Shown here one piece after another: positions 44,524 through 53,427 of a stretch of DNA of 64,000 nt. The notes under the pieces were generated by a model. The model saw only the letters and a list, made by a program, of their open reading frames with translations, did no database searches and was not told the origin of the DNA. This DNA comes from Collinsella sp. (GTDB lineage: Bacteria; Actinomycetota; Coriobacteriia; Coriobacteriales; Coriobacteriaceae). Every line of letters starts with the position of its first letter. The stretch's first letter is position 1. The translations under genes and the position numbers were made by a program. The stretch is taken from the NCBI GenBank assembly GCA_019414445.1, contig DXMA01000004.1:1-64000 (forward strand), written 5' to 3'.

Positions 44524-44724
44524 ATGGCACCTATCGATATTGTTGTGTTGGCTGTTATCGGCATTGCGTTTGTCGCCGTGTGTGTGCGTATCTACCGAAA
44601 GGGCACCTGCGCCGACTGCGCCCAGGGTGGCGTTTGCACGGGGCATTGCTCCAACAAAAAGACGTGCGCCGCACTTAAGGGCGTGGACAAAATCGCCGAA
44701 GACTTGGGCCGCGGGATCAAATAA
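44524..44724 (+). CDS. FeoB-associated Cys-rich membrane protein
   Basis: The 66-residue protein has one N-terminal TM helix (DIVVLAVIGIAFVAVCVRIY) and then a Cys-rich tail with CADCAQGGVC, GHC and KKTC. This matches the small FeoB-associated proteins that often sit after feoB in anaerobes and may play the FeoC role. It follows GGAGGCTT at a good distance and lies 205 nt after feoB, beyond a terminator, so it may have its own promoter. Confidence 0.82.
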   Translation: MAPIDIVVLAVIGIAFVAVCVRIYRKGTCADCAQGGVCTGHCSNKKTCAALKGVDKIAEDLGRGIK

Positions 44725-44736
44725 GGCCCGGACATC

Positions 44737-44774
44737 AAAGCGCCCCGCGAGCATTCGTTCGCGGGGCGCTTTGC
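44737..44774 (+). terminator. terminator after the Cys-rich protein gene
   Basis: AAAGCGCCCCGCGA and TCGCGGGGCGCTTT pair perfectly around GCATTCGT. Confidence 0.9.
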
Positions 44775-44825
44775 GCATTTGGACGCGAGCGCGGCGAGTT
44801 GAAGAGTAATTTTGGGCATCGTTAA

Positions 44826-44900
44826 ATCAGTTGCGGTGAAATGCGGACTGTTTTGGCTGTCAAAGGCCTTATCTACTCCGTATTCCACCGCAACTTTTTG
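44826..44900 (+). repeat. GTTGCGGTG palindromic repeat, copy 1
   Basis: AGTTGCGGTG at the left end pairs with CACCGCAACT at the right, and AATGCGGA faces TCCGTATT inside. It is about 75 bp and nearly identical to 53240-53315, with a few substitutions; a third, divergent copy is at 58542-58610. It ends in TTTTT on the plus strand and sits between the convergent Cys-rich protein gene and kdpE. Confidence 0.88.
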
Positions 44901-44909
44901 TGGGGTGGG

Positions 44910-45614
44910 CTAGAGACGCTGCATGCGGTACCCGACGCCCATGTGCGTCTGAATCATCTTGGGGTGAGAGGGGTCTGCCTCGATCTTCTTGCGCAGGGTG
45001 CGCATGAACACGCGCAGGCTCGCCAGATCGCTGTCCCAGCTCGTGCCCCATATCTCGCGGGTGATGAAGGTGTGGGTGAGCACCTTGTCGACGTTTTTCG
45101 CCAGAAGGACGAGCAATTTGTACTCGGTTGGGGTGAGCGAGAGCTCGCGTCCGTCTTTCGTCGCGTATCCCGCGGCGTAGTCGATATGCAGCGGACCGTT
45201 GTCGAACGTGCTCGCTTCTGTCGACTCGCTCGACGCCATCGAGGAGCGCCTCAAATTCGCACGGACGCGCGCGAGCAACTCATCCACAGAAAAGGGCTTG
45301 GTGAGGTAGTCGTCTGCCCCTGCGTCAAGTGCTGCAATCTTGTCGGAATCTTCGGTGCGCGCCGAAATGACGATAATGGGGACTGCCGACCAGCTTCGGA
45401 TCTTCGTGATGACCTCGATACCGTCAATGTCGGGAAGGCCGAGGTCGAGCATGATGAGGCTGGGGCCGTGCGACACCGCATCCATGATGGCGGCCTGGCC
45501 GTCGCAAACCTTGCTCACGACATAGCCGTGGAGGTCAAGCGCGGTCGAAACGAGGTTTTGAACGGTCAGGTCATCTTCGACCAGGAGGATGCGTGGCTTA
45601 GCGGCATTATTCAT
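44910..45614 (-). CDS. kdpE: Kdp operon response regulator KdpE
   Basis: This OmpR-family regulator activates kdpFABC under potassium limitation. The receiver has VEDD, the phospho-Asp in MLDLGLPD, the Ser/Ala pair in VISARTED and the Lys in LTKPFS. The winged helix has LTPTEYKLLVLLAKN and the KdpE-typical tail KIEADPSHPKMIQTHMGVGYRM. ATG 45614 overlaps the kdpD stop by 8 nt. The longer open frame upstream is the antisense shadow of kdpD. Confidence 0.94.
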   Translation of the reverse strand: MNNAAKPRILLVEDDLTVQNLVSTALDLHGYVVSKVCDGQAAIMDAVSHGPSLIMLDLGLPDIDGIEVITKIRSWSAVPIIVISARTEDSDKIAALDAGADDYLTKPFSVDELLARVRANLRRSSMASSESTEASTFDNGPLHIDYAAGYATKDGRELSLTPTEYKLLVLLAKNVDKVLTHTFITREIWGTSWDSDLASLRVFMRTLRKKIEADPSHPKMIQTHMGVGYRMQRL

Positions 45615-48342
45615 GAATCTCGATCTCCTCAGCGGGCAGGGTAAAACGGAAGACGGCCCCATGGGGGTGGTTGTCGCGAACTTCGATGACGCCGCCATGC
45701 GCCTCCACGATGGAGCGGCAGAGCGACAGCCCAAGGCCGATGCTTCGACGCGAATCCACGGGCCGCGTATTGCTTGAGGTGAAGAAGCGCTCAAAGATAT
45801 GAGGCTTGTCGCAGTCTGCCACACCCGGCCCATCGTCTGCGACGTCCACCACGACGAACGCACCCTCGCGACGTGCGCTGATGGTGACAGTCGAGTCCTC
45901 GGGCGTGTATTTGAAGGCGTTCATGATGAGATTCGTAAGCACCTGCATGATGAGATGGACGTCAATGCGTACCAGCAGGATGTCGTCAGTGTGCTCGATG
46001 GTGACGGTACGTCCATGCGATGCTTGGGCGGCATGGCTGAGGGCGGCCTCGATGACCTCGTCGATGAGCTCGGATGTGAAGTTGAGGTGAATGGTGCCGT
46101 CCTCGACGCGTGTGATGGCGAGGAGGTTCTCCACGGTATCAATAAGCCAGAGGGAGTCATCGTAGATGGCATCGGCAAGATCGCAGCGCTGTTCGAGGCT
46201 GAGCCTCTCGTCGCTCTTCCGAAGGATTGCCGCAGATCCGGATATAGCCGTGAGGGGTGTCCTCAAATCGTGGCCGATGGAGCGCAAAAGGTTGGCGCGC
46301 AGCTGCTCGTTTTTCGCCAAGACCGCAGCCTCTTCGCGCTCTTGCGCCGCTCGGTCACTTTCGAGCGCCAAGGCGCATTCACCTACGATAGATAGGACGA
46401 TCGAATGCTCGAAGGCTTCGGTCTCGCGCCCCTCCAGGGCGATGCCGATGACACCGAATACCTTGTCGCCGGTGCGAACCGCGAGGTAGAGACAGCGCGC
46501 CTCAGGCAGGGTCCGCGTGCTTGCGCCCGCGCGCTTGTTGTTGGTGAAGGTCCAGGTTGCAACGGCGCGCTCGTAGTCGGTGAGCAGCGACGCGGATCGG
46601 TTTTCGGTGCCAGCGGACTCATAGAGCGCCTTGCCGAGCGTGCCGTGTTCGGCGGGGTAGAAGACCACGTCGAGTTTTAGCAGTTTGACGAGTTGGTTCA
46701 TGGCGACGCGGGCGCACTCCTCCGCGCTATGGGCTTGCTGTAAGAGCTGGTTCGTTTCGAGGAGTACGCGCGTTTTGAATGCGTTCTCGGCGGAGGTACG
46801 GGCATTGTCGGCGATGCGCGCAGTTAACTCGCCGGCGACCATAGCGGTAGCGAACATGATGCCGAACGTGACCAGATAGCTGCGGTCGTAGCTGGCGAGC
46901 GAAAACAGAGGCGTGACGAAGCAGAAGTTGTAAAGCACTACAGAGAGCACGCTCGATACGATCGTGCAGATACGCCCCGTCGTGGTGACGGCGGTCAGCA
47001 GGGCCGTGAGGATATAGAGGGATATGATGCTGGAATCGGCAAATCCCAGATGGCGGAAAGCCGTGCCGATCGCCGTGGCGACAAGAGAGAGGGCCAGCGT
47101 GCGAAGCACGTTTCGGCTGCTGGGCGGCTGCAGAGCGAGCGCATGGCGGCGTCCTTTGGGTCGGGAGGGCGGAGTCGACTGGTCTGGAATGATGTAAATG
47201 TCGAGGTTCGGGGCGAATGCTATGAGCTGTTCTACGAGAGATTTGCGGCCAAAGAGGGCCTGACGGACGCTGCTGTGCTCGCCCGTGCGCCCCATGACGA
47301 TCTTCGAAATACCCGACAGGCGCGCGAACTCGGAGATCTGAAACGCGACGTCGTCGCCATAGACGGTTTCCATATGTGCTCCGAGCTGCTCGGCTAGGGC
47401 GATATTGGCTGCAAGCTTGGCGCGCTCATCATCGCTCATGGCTTGCGTGCGCGGGCTTTCTACGAACAGGGCGACGAGCTCGCTGCGAAACGCTTTCGCC
47501 ATGCGTGCGGCGGCACGGACGATGCGGGGATTGGTCGGCGCCGGGGAGACACAGACTAAGATACGCTCCTTGGTGTAGTAGTCACGGTTTCCCAGCACGC
47601 GTGCGGCGTCTGTGAGGTGGCCGGTGCGATCGGCGCAGCGGCGCAGCGCGATTTCTCGGAGTGCGGTGAGGTTTTCGACGGTAAAAAAATGCTGTTGCGC
47701 TCGGTCGGCTTGTGCGGGACGGTAGACGAGGCCGGCGCGAAGGCGCTCAAGTAGGTCTTCGGGCTCTATGTCGACGAGCTCGACCTGGTCGGCATCATCG
47801 AAGATACGGTCGGGGATTCGTTCGCTCACGACAACGCCGGTGATGGATGCAACCATGTCGTTTAGGCTCTCGATATGCTGAACGTTTACGGTCGTATAGA
47901 CGTCGATGCCCGCATGTAGAAGTTCCTCGACGTCTTGATAGCGTTTGTCGTGGCGAGACCCCGGCGCATTCGTATGGGCGAGCTCGTCGACAAGGATGAG
48001 CTGAGGGGCGCGCTCGATAGCCACATCTAGATCGAACTCGCTGAGCGCAATGCCGTTGTGCTCGATGAGTTTACAGGGCACGTTCTCAAGCCCTTGTGCA
48101 AGATGGGCAGTTGCCGGACGTTCGTGCGGCTCGATGTATCCCGCGACGACGTCGACACCTCGCCGCTTGGCGGCGTGGGCGGCTTGAAGCATCGCATAGG
48201 TTTTGCCTGCGCCAGCAGCGTAGCCAAAGAAAATTTTGAGGTGTCCCCGGCTGGTTCGAGCGTCATCGGCGGCCTCGTCTTTCTCAATTGCCTTGAGGAT
48301 GAGGTCTGGATTGACGCGAGTGTCCGATGCGTCGCGCTGCAT
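45607..48342 (-). CDS. kdpD: potassium sensor histidine kinase KdpD
   Basis: KdpD senses low K+ and phosphorylates KdpE. It begins with the KdpD domain (Walker A GYAAGAGKTYAM; LVDELAHTNAPGSRH), then a universal-stress-like domain with KIVMGRTGEHS. Four closely spaced TM helices follow (about residues 410-500), then a GAF-like domain, the DHp His in SIGHDLRTPLTAISG and an ATPase domain ending in SIGLGLSLCRSIVEAHGG. ATG 48342 follows GAAAGG. At 911 residues it matches the family. It diverges from kdpFABC. Confidence 0.95.
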   Translation of the reverse strand: MQRDASDTRVNPDLILKAIEKDEAADDARTSRGHLKIFFGYAAGAGKTYAMLQAAHAAKRRGVDVVAGYIEPHERPATAHLAQGLENVPCKLIEHNGIALSEFDLDVAIERAPQLILVDELAHTNAPGSRHDKRYQDVEELLHAGIDVYTTVNVQHIESLNDMVASITGVVVSERIPDRIFDDADQVELVDIEPEDLLERLRAGLVYRPAQADRAQQHFFTVENLTALREIALRRCADRTGHLTDAARVLGNRDYYTKERILVCVSPAPTNPRIVRAAARMAKAFRSELVALFVESPRTQAMSDDERAKLAANIALAEQLGAHMETVYGDDVAFQISEFARLSGISKIVMGRTGEHSSVRQALFGRKSLVEQLIAFAPNLDIYIIPDQSTPPSRPKGRRHALALQPPSSRNVLRTLALSLVATAIGTAFRHLGFADSSIISLYILTALLTAVTTTGRICTIVSSVLSVVLYNFCFVTPLFSLASYDRSYLVTFGIMFATAMVAGELTARIADNARTSAENAFKTRVLLETNQLLQQAHSAEECARVAMNQLVKLLKLDVVFYPAEHGTLGKALYESAGTENRSASLLTDYERAVATWTFTNNKRAGASTRTLPEARCLYLAVRTGDKVFGVIGIALEGRETEAFEHSIVLSIVGECALALESDRAAQEREEAAVLAKNEQLRANLLRSIGHDLRTPLTAISGSAAILRKSDERLSLEQRCDLADAIYDDSLWLIDTVENLLAITRVEDGTIHLNFTSELIDEVIEAALSHAAQASHGRTVTIEHTDDILLVRIDVHLIMQVLTNLIMNAFKYTPEDSTVTISARREGAFVVVDVADDGPGVADCDKPHIFERFFTSSNTRPVDSRRSIGLGLSLCRSIVEAHGGVIEVRDNHPHGAVFRFTLPAEEIEIHE

Positions 48343-48585
48343 AGCGTAGCCTTTCTGAAGCGTTGTCCATGCGTGCATACGCGGTGAGGACGCCACTGTA
48401 TGCTCGCGAGGTCGAGTATAGGCGCACTGCAGCCGCAATAGTGCTTTCTACCTGCATCTTTACGGCATCTTAAGGTCGTGAGCCCCAGCCCTCACGCCTC
48501 TTTAACACCTAGAAGCGTTTACTGTCCCCAGACGCTTGCGAGGGCAGGCGTCCGAGACATCGGACCGCGCGTGAAAGGGGCGGTA

Positions 48586-48672
48586 ATGGACATCCTCATT
48601 CCCATTATCGGAGTCGTCTGCATTGGACTCCTTATCTATTACATCTACATTCTGATGAGGAGTGATTCGTAA
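48586..48672 (+). CDS. kdpF: KdpF small stabilising subunit
   Basis: The 28-residue single-helix protein (start MDILIPIIGVVC, then GLLIYYIYIL) is too short for most gene finders. ATG 48586 follows AAAGGGG. It is placed 3 nt before kdpA, exactly as kdpF is in other kdp operons, where it stabilises the KdpABC complex. Its longer upstream open frame is not credible coding sequence. The 48343-48585 spacer must hold the kdp promoter and KdpE sites, which I could not pinpoint. Confidence 0.88.
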   Translation: MDILIPIIGVVCIGLLIYYIYILMRSDS

Positions 48673-48675
48673 ACT

Positions 48676-50499
48676 ATGGACGCTGCGATTCAGTACATCT
48701 TGTACTTTGCCGTGCTCGTCGTCCTGGCCGTTCCGCTCGGTCGGTTCATGGCCCATATCATGGATGGTGAGCATACGTTCCTGTCGCCTGTGATTGCTCC
48801 TGTGGAGCGTGGCGTCTATCGTCTGCTTCGCATCGACGCGGCAGAGCAGATGGGGTGTAGGCGCTATCTGGCAAGCGTGCTGGCCTTTTCGGGGATCGGC
48901 CTCGTGGCTCTTGTGGCACTCCAGGCGCTTCAGTCCTTCTTGCCAGGCAATCCCCAGCACCTGCCGGGTGTGCCATGGGACCTGTCGTTCAATACGGCTG
49001 CTTCCTTCATAACCAACACCAACTGGCAGTCCTACTCCGGTGAGACCACCCTGTCCTACTTCGTGCAGTTCATGGGCCTCACCGTGCAGAACTTCGTTTC
49101 CGCTGGTACCGGTATCGCGGTCATGTTCGCGCTGATCCGCGGCTTCCGTCAGATCAAGGAGCAGGGTCTGGGTTCCTTCTGGGTCGACCTCACCCGCACC
49201 GTCCTGTATGTGCTCATCCCGCTGAACCTCGTGTTCGGCATCTGCCTGGCTGCCGGTGGCGTCATCTCCAACTTCCAGCCGGCTCAGAAGGCTGAGCTCG
49301 TAGAGCCCGTCGCTGTCCAGCCTAATGCAGACGGCGGCTGGAGCGTCATCGACGGCGCCCAGATCGAGGGCGATACGGTCAAGGTCGACGGCAAGGTTGT
49401 CGAGGGCGCGCGCGTGGTCACCGAGCAGTTCCTGCCCCAGGGTCCTGCGGCTCCTCAGGTCGCCATCAAGCAGTCCGGTACCAACGGCGGCGGCTTCTTC
49501 GGCGTGAACTCCGCCCATCCGTATGAGAACCCCAGTGCCTTCACCAACATCATCGAGATGACCAGCCTGCTGCTGATCCCGGCTGCCTGCTGCTTCACCT
49601 TCGGTATCGGCGTCAAGAACACCAAGCAGGGCAAGGCCATCTTCGCGGCGATGCTTATCCTGCTCGTGGTCTTTACCGGCATCATCGCCGTTAACGAGCA
49701 TATGGGTACGCCGCAGCTGGCCGATGGCGGAGCGGTCAACATCGAGATGACCGATGGCCAGGCCGGCGGCAACATGGAGGGCAAGGAGAGCCGCTTCGGT
49801 ATCGCCACCTCCTCCACGTGGTCGGCTTACACCACCGCCGCTTCCAACGGCTCGGTTAACTCCATGCACGACTCCTACACCCCGCTGGGCGGTTTTGTCC
49901 AGATGCTGCAGATGGCTCTGGGCGAGGTCGTCTTCGGCGGCGTGGGCTGCGGCCTGTACGGCATGATCGGCTTCGCCATCCTCACAGTGTTCATCGCCGG
50001 CCTTATGGTCGGCCGCACGCCCGAGTTCCTGGGCAAGAAGATCGAGCCGGGCGAGATGCGCTGGGCAGTTGTCCTGTGCCTGGCAACTCCGTTTGCCATT
50101 CTGGTGTGCTCGGCCATCGCCTGCATGGTGCCCGGTCTTGCCGACCAGCTCAACAATGGTGGCGCGCACGGCTTCTCCGAGGTGCTGTATGCCTTCACCT
50201 CATGCGGCGGCAACAACGGCTCGGCGTTTGCAGGCATGAACTGCAACATTCCCTGGATCAACGTCATGCTCGGCCTCGAGATGCTGTTCGCCCGCTTCAT
50301 GCCCATCATCGGTACGCTGGCTATCGCTGGCTCGCTGGCCAAGAAGGGTAAGGTCGCCGAGAGCGCCGGTACCCTGTCTACCACCAACGGCATGTTCGTA
50401 TTCCTGCTCGTGTTCATCGTTCTGCTGATCGGTGCCCTGAGCTTCTTCCCGGCCCTGGCGCTTGGCCCCGTTGCCGAGTTCTTTCAGATGATTGCGTAA
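48676..50499 (+). CDS. kdpA: potassium-transporting ATPase subunit KdpA
   Basis: This K+ channel-like subunit of the KdpFABC pump has about ten TM helices and 607 residues. The selectivity-filter loops are recognisable: TNTNWQSYSGETTLSYF, SGTNGGGFFGVNSAHPYENP and TSCGGNNGSAFAG. It acts in the inner membrane, passing K+ to the KdpB pump unit. The start follows the kdpF stop by 3 nt. Confidence 0.97.
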   Translation: MDAAIQYILYFAVLVVLAVPLGRFMAHIMDGEHTFLSPVIAPVERGVYRLLRIDAAEQMGCRRYLASVLAFSGIGLVALVALQALQSFLPGNPQHLPGVPWDLSFNTAASFITNTNWQSYSGETTLSYFVQFMGLTVQNFVSAGTGIAVMFALIRGFRQIKEQGLGSFWVDLTRTVLYVLIPLNLVFGICLAAGGVISNFQPAQKAELVEPVAVQPNADGGWSVIDGAQIEGDTVKVDGKVVEGARVVTEQFLPQGPAAPQVAIKQSGTNGGGFFGVNSAHPYENPSAFTNIIEMTSLLLIPAACCFTFGIGVKNTKQGKAIFAAMLILLVVFTGIIAVNEHMGTPQLADGGAVNIEMTDGQAGGNMEGKESRFGIATSSTWSAYTTAASNGSVNSMHDSYTPLGGFVQMLQMALGEVVFGGVGCGLYGMIGFAILTVFIAGLMVGRTPEFLGKKIEPGEMRWAVVLCLATPFAILVCSAIACMVPGLADQLNNGGAHGFSEVLYAFTSCGGNNGSAFAGMNCNIPWINVMLGLEMLFARFMPIIGTLAIAGSLAKKGKVAESAGTLSTTNGMFVFLLVFIVLLIGALSFFPALALGPVAEFFQMIA

Positions 50500-50515
50500 A
50501 GGAGGGCGCAGATTT

Positions 50516-52576
50516 ATGGCTATGCAAAAAGACATGATGGGCCGCGCGGTCCGCGACTCGTTTGCCAAGCTGGATCCTCGCGTCCAGATTCAAAACCCGG
50601 TCATGTTCCTGGTGTGGCTTTCCGCCGTCATGACCTCCGTCCTGGCCGTCGCTTCCATTTTCGGTGTGCAGGACGCGGGTGTGCCCACCTACTATGTGGT
50701 CGCCATCGCGGTCATCCTGTGGCTCACCGACCTGTTCTCGAACTTCGCCGAGGCGCTTGCCGAGGTCCGCGGTAAGGCCCAGGCCGATTCCCTGCGTGCG
50801 GCCAAGAAGGATGTCGAGGCCCATCGCATCGAGTCCGTTGAGGGCAAGGAGCACTTCATCGTCGTTCCCGGCACCGAGCTCACGCGCGGCGACCTGGTGA
50901 TCGTACGCGCCGGAGAGCAGATTCCCGGCGACGGCGACGTCATCGAGGGCGCTGCCTCCGTTGACGAGTCCGCCATCACCGGCGAGTCCGCCCCTGTGGT
51001 CCGCGAGGCCGGCGGCGACCGCTCTGCCGTTACCGGCGGTACCACGGTGCTGTCCGACTGGATCATCGTCAAGATCTCCAGTGAGCCCGGCCAGAGCTTC
51101 CTGGACAAGATGATCGCGATGGTCGAGGGTGCCGCGCGCAAGAAGACCCCTAACGAGATCGCTCTGGAGATCTTCCTAGTGGCCCTCTCCATCGTCTTTA
51201 TCCTGGTCACGCTGGCCCTGTATTGTTACTCCTGCTTCTCGGTCGGTCTTAACGACATGGACAACCCCACGGCCGTGACCACGCTCGTGGCGCTGCTCGT
51301 GTGCCTGGCTCCCACTACCATCGGCGCCCTTCTGTCCGCCATCGGCATCGCCGGCATGAGCCGTCTGAACGAGGCCAACGTGCTGGCCATGTCCGGCCGC
51401 GCCATCGAGGCCGCCGGCGACGTCGACATCCTCATGCTCGACAAGACCGGTACCATCACCCTGGGTAACCGCCAAGCCGCCGAGTTCATCCCGGTCGACG
51501 GCGTCGATCCCGCGGAGCTGGCCGATGCCGCCCAGCTTTCCTCGCTGGCCGACGAGACCCCCGAGGGCCGTTCCATCGTCGTACTCGCCAAGGAGCAGTT
51601 CGGCCTGCGCGGCCGCACGCTCGAGGATAAGGGCATGGAGTTCATCCCGTTCACCGCGGCAACGCGTATGTCCGGCGTGAACTACGAGGGCAATGAGATC
51701 CGCAAGGGCGCTGCCGATTCCGTGCGCACCTATGTGGAGGCAGCCGGCGGCGTGTTCTCCCAGGAGTGCGACGAGGCCGTCGAGCGCATCGCCAAGGCCG
51801 GCGGCACCCCGCTGGTCGTGACCAAGAACTGCCGCGTGCTGGGCGTTGTGTACCTCAAGGACATCATCAAGTCCGGCGTTAAGGAGAAGTTCGCCGACCT
51901 GCGCAAGATGGGCATCAAGACCATCATGGTGACGGGCGACAACCCGCTCACCGCCGCGGCAATCGCCGCCGAGGCCGGCGTTGACGACTTCCTGGCCGAG
52001 GCCACCCCTGAAGGCAAGCTCGAGAAGATCCGCGAGTTCCAGCGTGAGGGCCACCTGGTCGCCATGACCGGCGACGGCACCAACGACGCGCCCGCTCTGG
52101 CCCAGGCCGACGTCGCCGTGGCCATGAACACGGGCACCCAGGCCGCCAAGGAGGCCGGTAACATGGTCGATCTCGACTCCAACCCCACCAAGCTCATCGA
52201 GGTCGTGCGTATTGGCAAGCAGCTGCTCATGACCCGCGGTTCGCTCACGACCTTCTCAGTGGCCAACGACGTGGCGAAGTACTTCGCTATCATTCCGGCC
52301 CTGTTCTCGCCAATCTACCCCGGGTTGGACGCCCTCAACATCCTGGGGCTCACCAGCCCGTTGTCTGCCGTGCTGTCCGCCATCATCTACAACGCGTTGG
52401 TCATCGTCGCGCTGATTCCTGCCGCCCTGAAAGGCGTGAAGTACCGCGAGCTTTCGTCCGGCCAGCTGCTGACCCACAACCTGCTGGTGTGGGGTCTGGG
52501 CGGTATCGTGGCGCCGTTCGTATTCATCAAGATTATCGACATGCTGCTGGCCTTGTTCGGCATTGGCATGATGTAG
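50516..52576 (+). CDS. kdpB: potassium-transporting ATPase ATP-binding subunit KdpB
   Basis: This P-type ATPase subunit drives K+ uptake. It has the actuator motif TGESAPV, the phosphorylation site MLDKTGTITLGNR, MVTGDNPLTAAAIAAEAGVD and the hinge MTGDGTNDAPALAQADVAVAM. ATG 50516 lies behind GGAGGG; the earlier in-frame ATG overlaps the end of kdpA. 686 residues is normal length. KdpA, KdpB and KdpC genes are closely spaced. Confidence 0.97.
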   Translation: MAMQKDMMGRAVRDSFAKLDPRVQIQNPVMFLVWLSAVMTSVLAVASIFGVQDAGVPTYYVVAIAVILWLTDLFSNFAEALAEVRGKAQADSLRAAKKDVEAHRIESVEGKEHFIVVPGTELTRGDLVIVRAGEQIPGDGDVIEGAASVDESAITGESAPVVREAGGDRSAVTGGTTVLSDWIIVKISSEPGQSFLDKMIAMVEGAARKKTPNEIALEIFLVALSIVFILVTLALYCYSCFSVGLNDMDNPTAVTTLVALLVCLAPTTIGALLSAIGIAGMSRLNEANVLAMSGRAIEAAGDVDILMLDKTGTITLGNRQAAEFIPVDGVDPAELADAAQLSSLADETPEGRSIVVLAKEQFGLRGRTLEDKGMEFIPFTAATRMSGVNYEGNEIRKGAADSVRTYVEAAGGVFSQECDEAVERIAKAGGTPLVVTKNCRVLGVVYLKDIIKSGVKEKFADLRKMGIKTIMVTGDNPLTAAAIAAEAGVDDFLAEATPEGKLEKIREFQREGHLVAMTGDGTNDAPALAQADVAVAMNTGTQAAKEAGNMVDLDSNPTKLIEVVRIGKQLLMTRGSLTTFSVANDVAKYFAIIPALFSPIYPGLDALNILGLTSPLSAVLSAIIYNALVIVALIPAALKGVKYRELSSGQLLTHNLLVWGLGGIVAPFVFIKIIDMLLALFGIGMM

Positions 52577-52588
52577 ACGGAGGTTTGT

Positions 52589-53179
52589 ATGTTCAAAGGT
52601 GTTGCATCGCGCGCACTGGGCGTGTTCGCGCTGTTTACCGTTGTCTGCGGCCTGGGCTATACGCTCGTCGTGACCGGCATCGCCCAGGTTGCGTTCCCGT
52701 ACCAGGCGAACGGATCGCTCATCAAGGTCGACGGCAAGGTTGTGGGTTCCGAGCTCATCGGCCAGAACTTCGATGATGAAGCCCACATGTGGGGTCGTAT
52801 CCAGAACGTGTCAATTGTCGAAGGCGAAGACGGCGAGCTTATGGCGTATGGTGCTCCGTCCAACCTGTCCCCGGCGAGTGAGGAGTATCGGCGGCTTGTG
52901 GACGCGCGCGTGAAGAAGATCCGCGCTGCCAACCCCGATGCCGATATGGACGCTGTGCCCGTCGACCTGGTGACGTGTTCGGGGTCCGGCCTCGACCCGG
53001 AGATCTCTCCGGATGCCGCCGAGTACCAGGTCCCGCGCCTTGCCAAGGCCACGGGCAAAAGTAAGGACGAGGTGCGCGACATCATCGCCGCGTGCACCAA
53101 GGGCCGTTTCCTCGGCGTGTTCGGCGAGCCCACGGTTAACGTGCTCAAGGTGAACCTTATGCTGGACGGCGCGCTGTAG
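52589..53179 (+). CDS. kdpC: potassium-transporting ATPase subunit KdpC
   Basis: This one-TM periplasmic-facing subunit is required for assembly of KdpFABC. It has an N-terminal helix (FTVVCGLGYTLVVTGIAQVAF), NGSLIKVDGKVVGSELIGQ, DLVTCSGSGLDPEISPDAA and a late EPTVNVLKVNLML. It begins 12 nt after kdpB and ends the operon. A GTTGCGGTG repeat lies just downstream and could form the 3' end hairpin. Confidence 0.95.
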   Translation: MFKGVASRALGVFALFTVVCGLGYTLVVTGIAQVAFPYQANGSLIKVDGKVVGSELIGQNFDDEAHMWGRIQNVSIVEGEDGELMAYGAPSNLSPASEEYRRLVDARVKKIRAANPDADMDAVPVDLVTCSGSGLDPEISPDAAEYQVPRLAKATGKSKDEVRDIIAACTKGRFLGVFGEPTVNVLKVNLMLDGAL

Positions 53180-53239
53180 GTGAGGGAGTGGCGGATGAGG
53201 GCATGACTGACTATCTGAGCCCTCAATTCCACCCCGCCC

Positions 53240-53315
53240 ATCAGTTGCGGTGAAATACGGACTGTTTTAGCTGTCAAAGGCCTTATCTACTCCGTATTCC
53301 ACCGCAACTTTTTTG
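53240..53315 (+). repeat. GTTGCGGTG palindromic repeat, copy 2
   Basis: It is nearly identical over about 72 bp to 44826-44900, including the inner CTGTCAAAGGCCTTATCT. The outer 10-bp arms AGTTGCGGTG/CACCGCAACT close a hairpin that ends in TTTTTT, so it may act as the kdpC terminator. Confidence 0.88.
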
Positions 53316-53427
53316 TGAGGGTTGGGATTGAAGGTGAGGAGTGCGAGCGAGTGCAGATATGGCGGTTGCTGATACGATAGGTACGTTAGCAACTGCCGCC
53401 GAGCGGCTCAAACGAAAGGAACCCTGT

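Noticed and set aside
42133..44778. 881-codon open frame antisense to feoB
   Set aside because: Low-complexity His/Gly/Asp-rich translation and full overlap with feoB mark it as a shadow.
48343..48585. c-di-AMP (ydaO) riboswitch before kdpFABC
   Set aside because: The region lacks recognisable ydaO core motifs; a KdpE-controlled promoter is the simpler reading.
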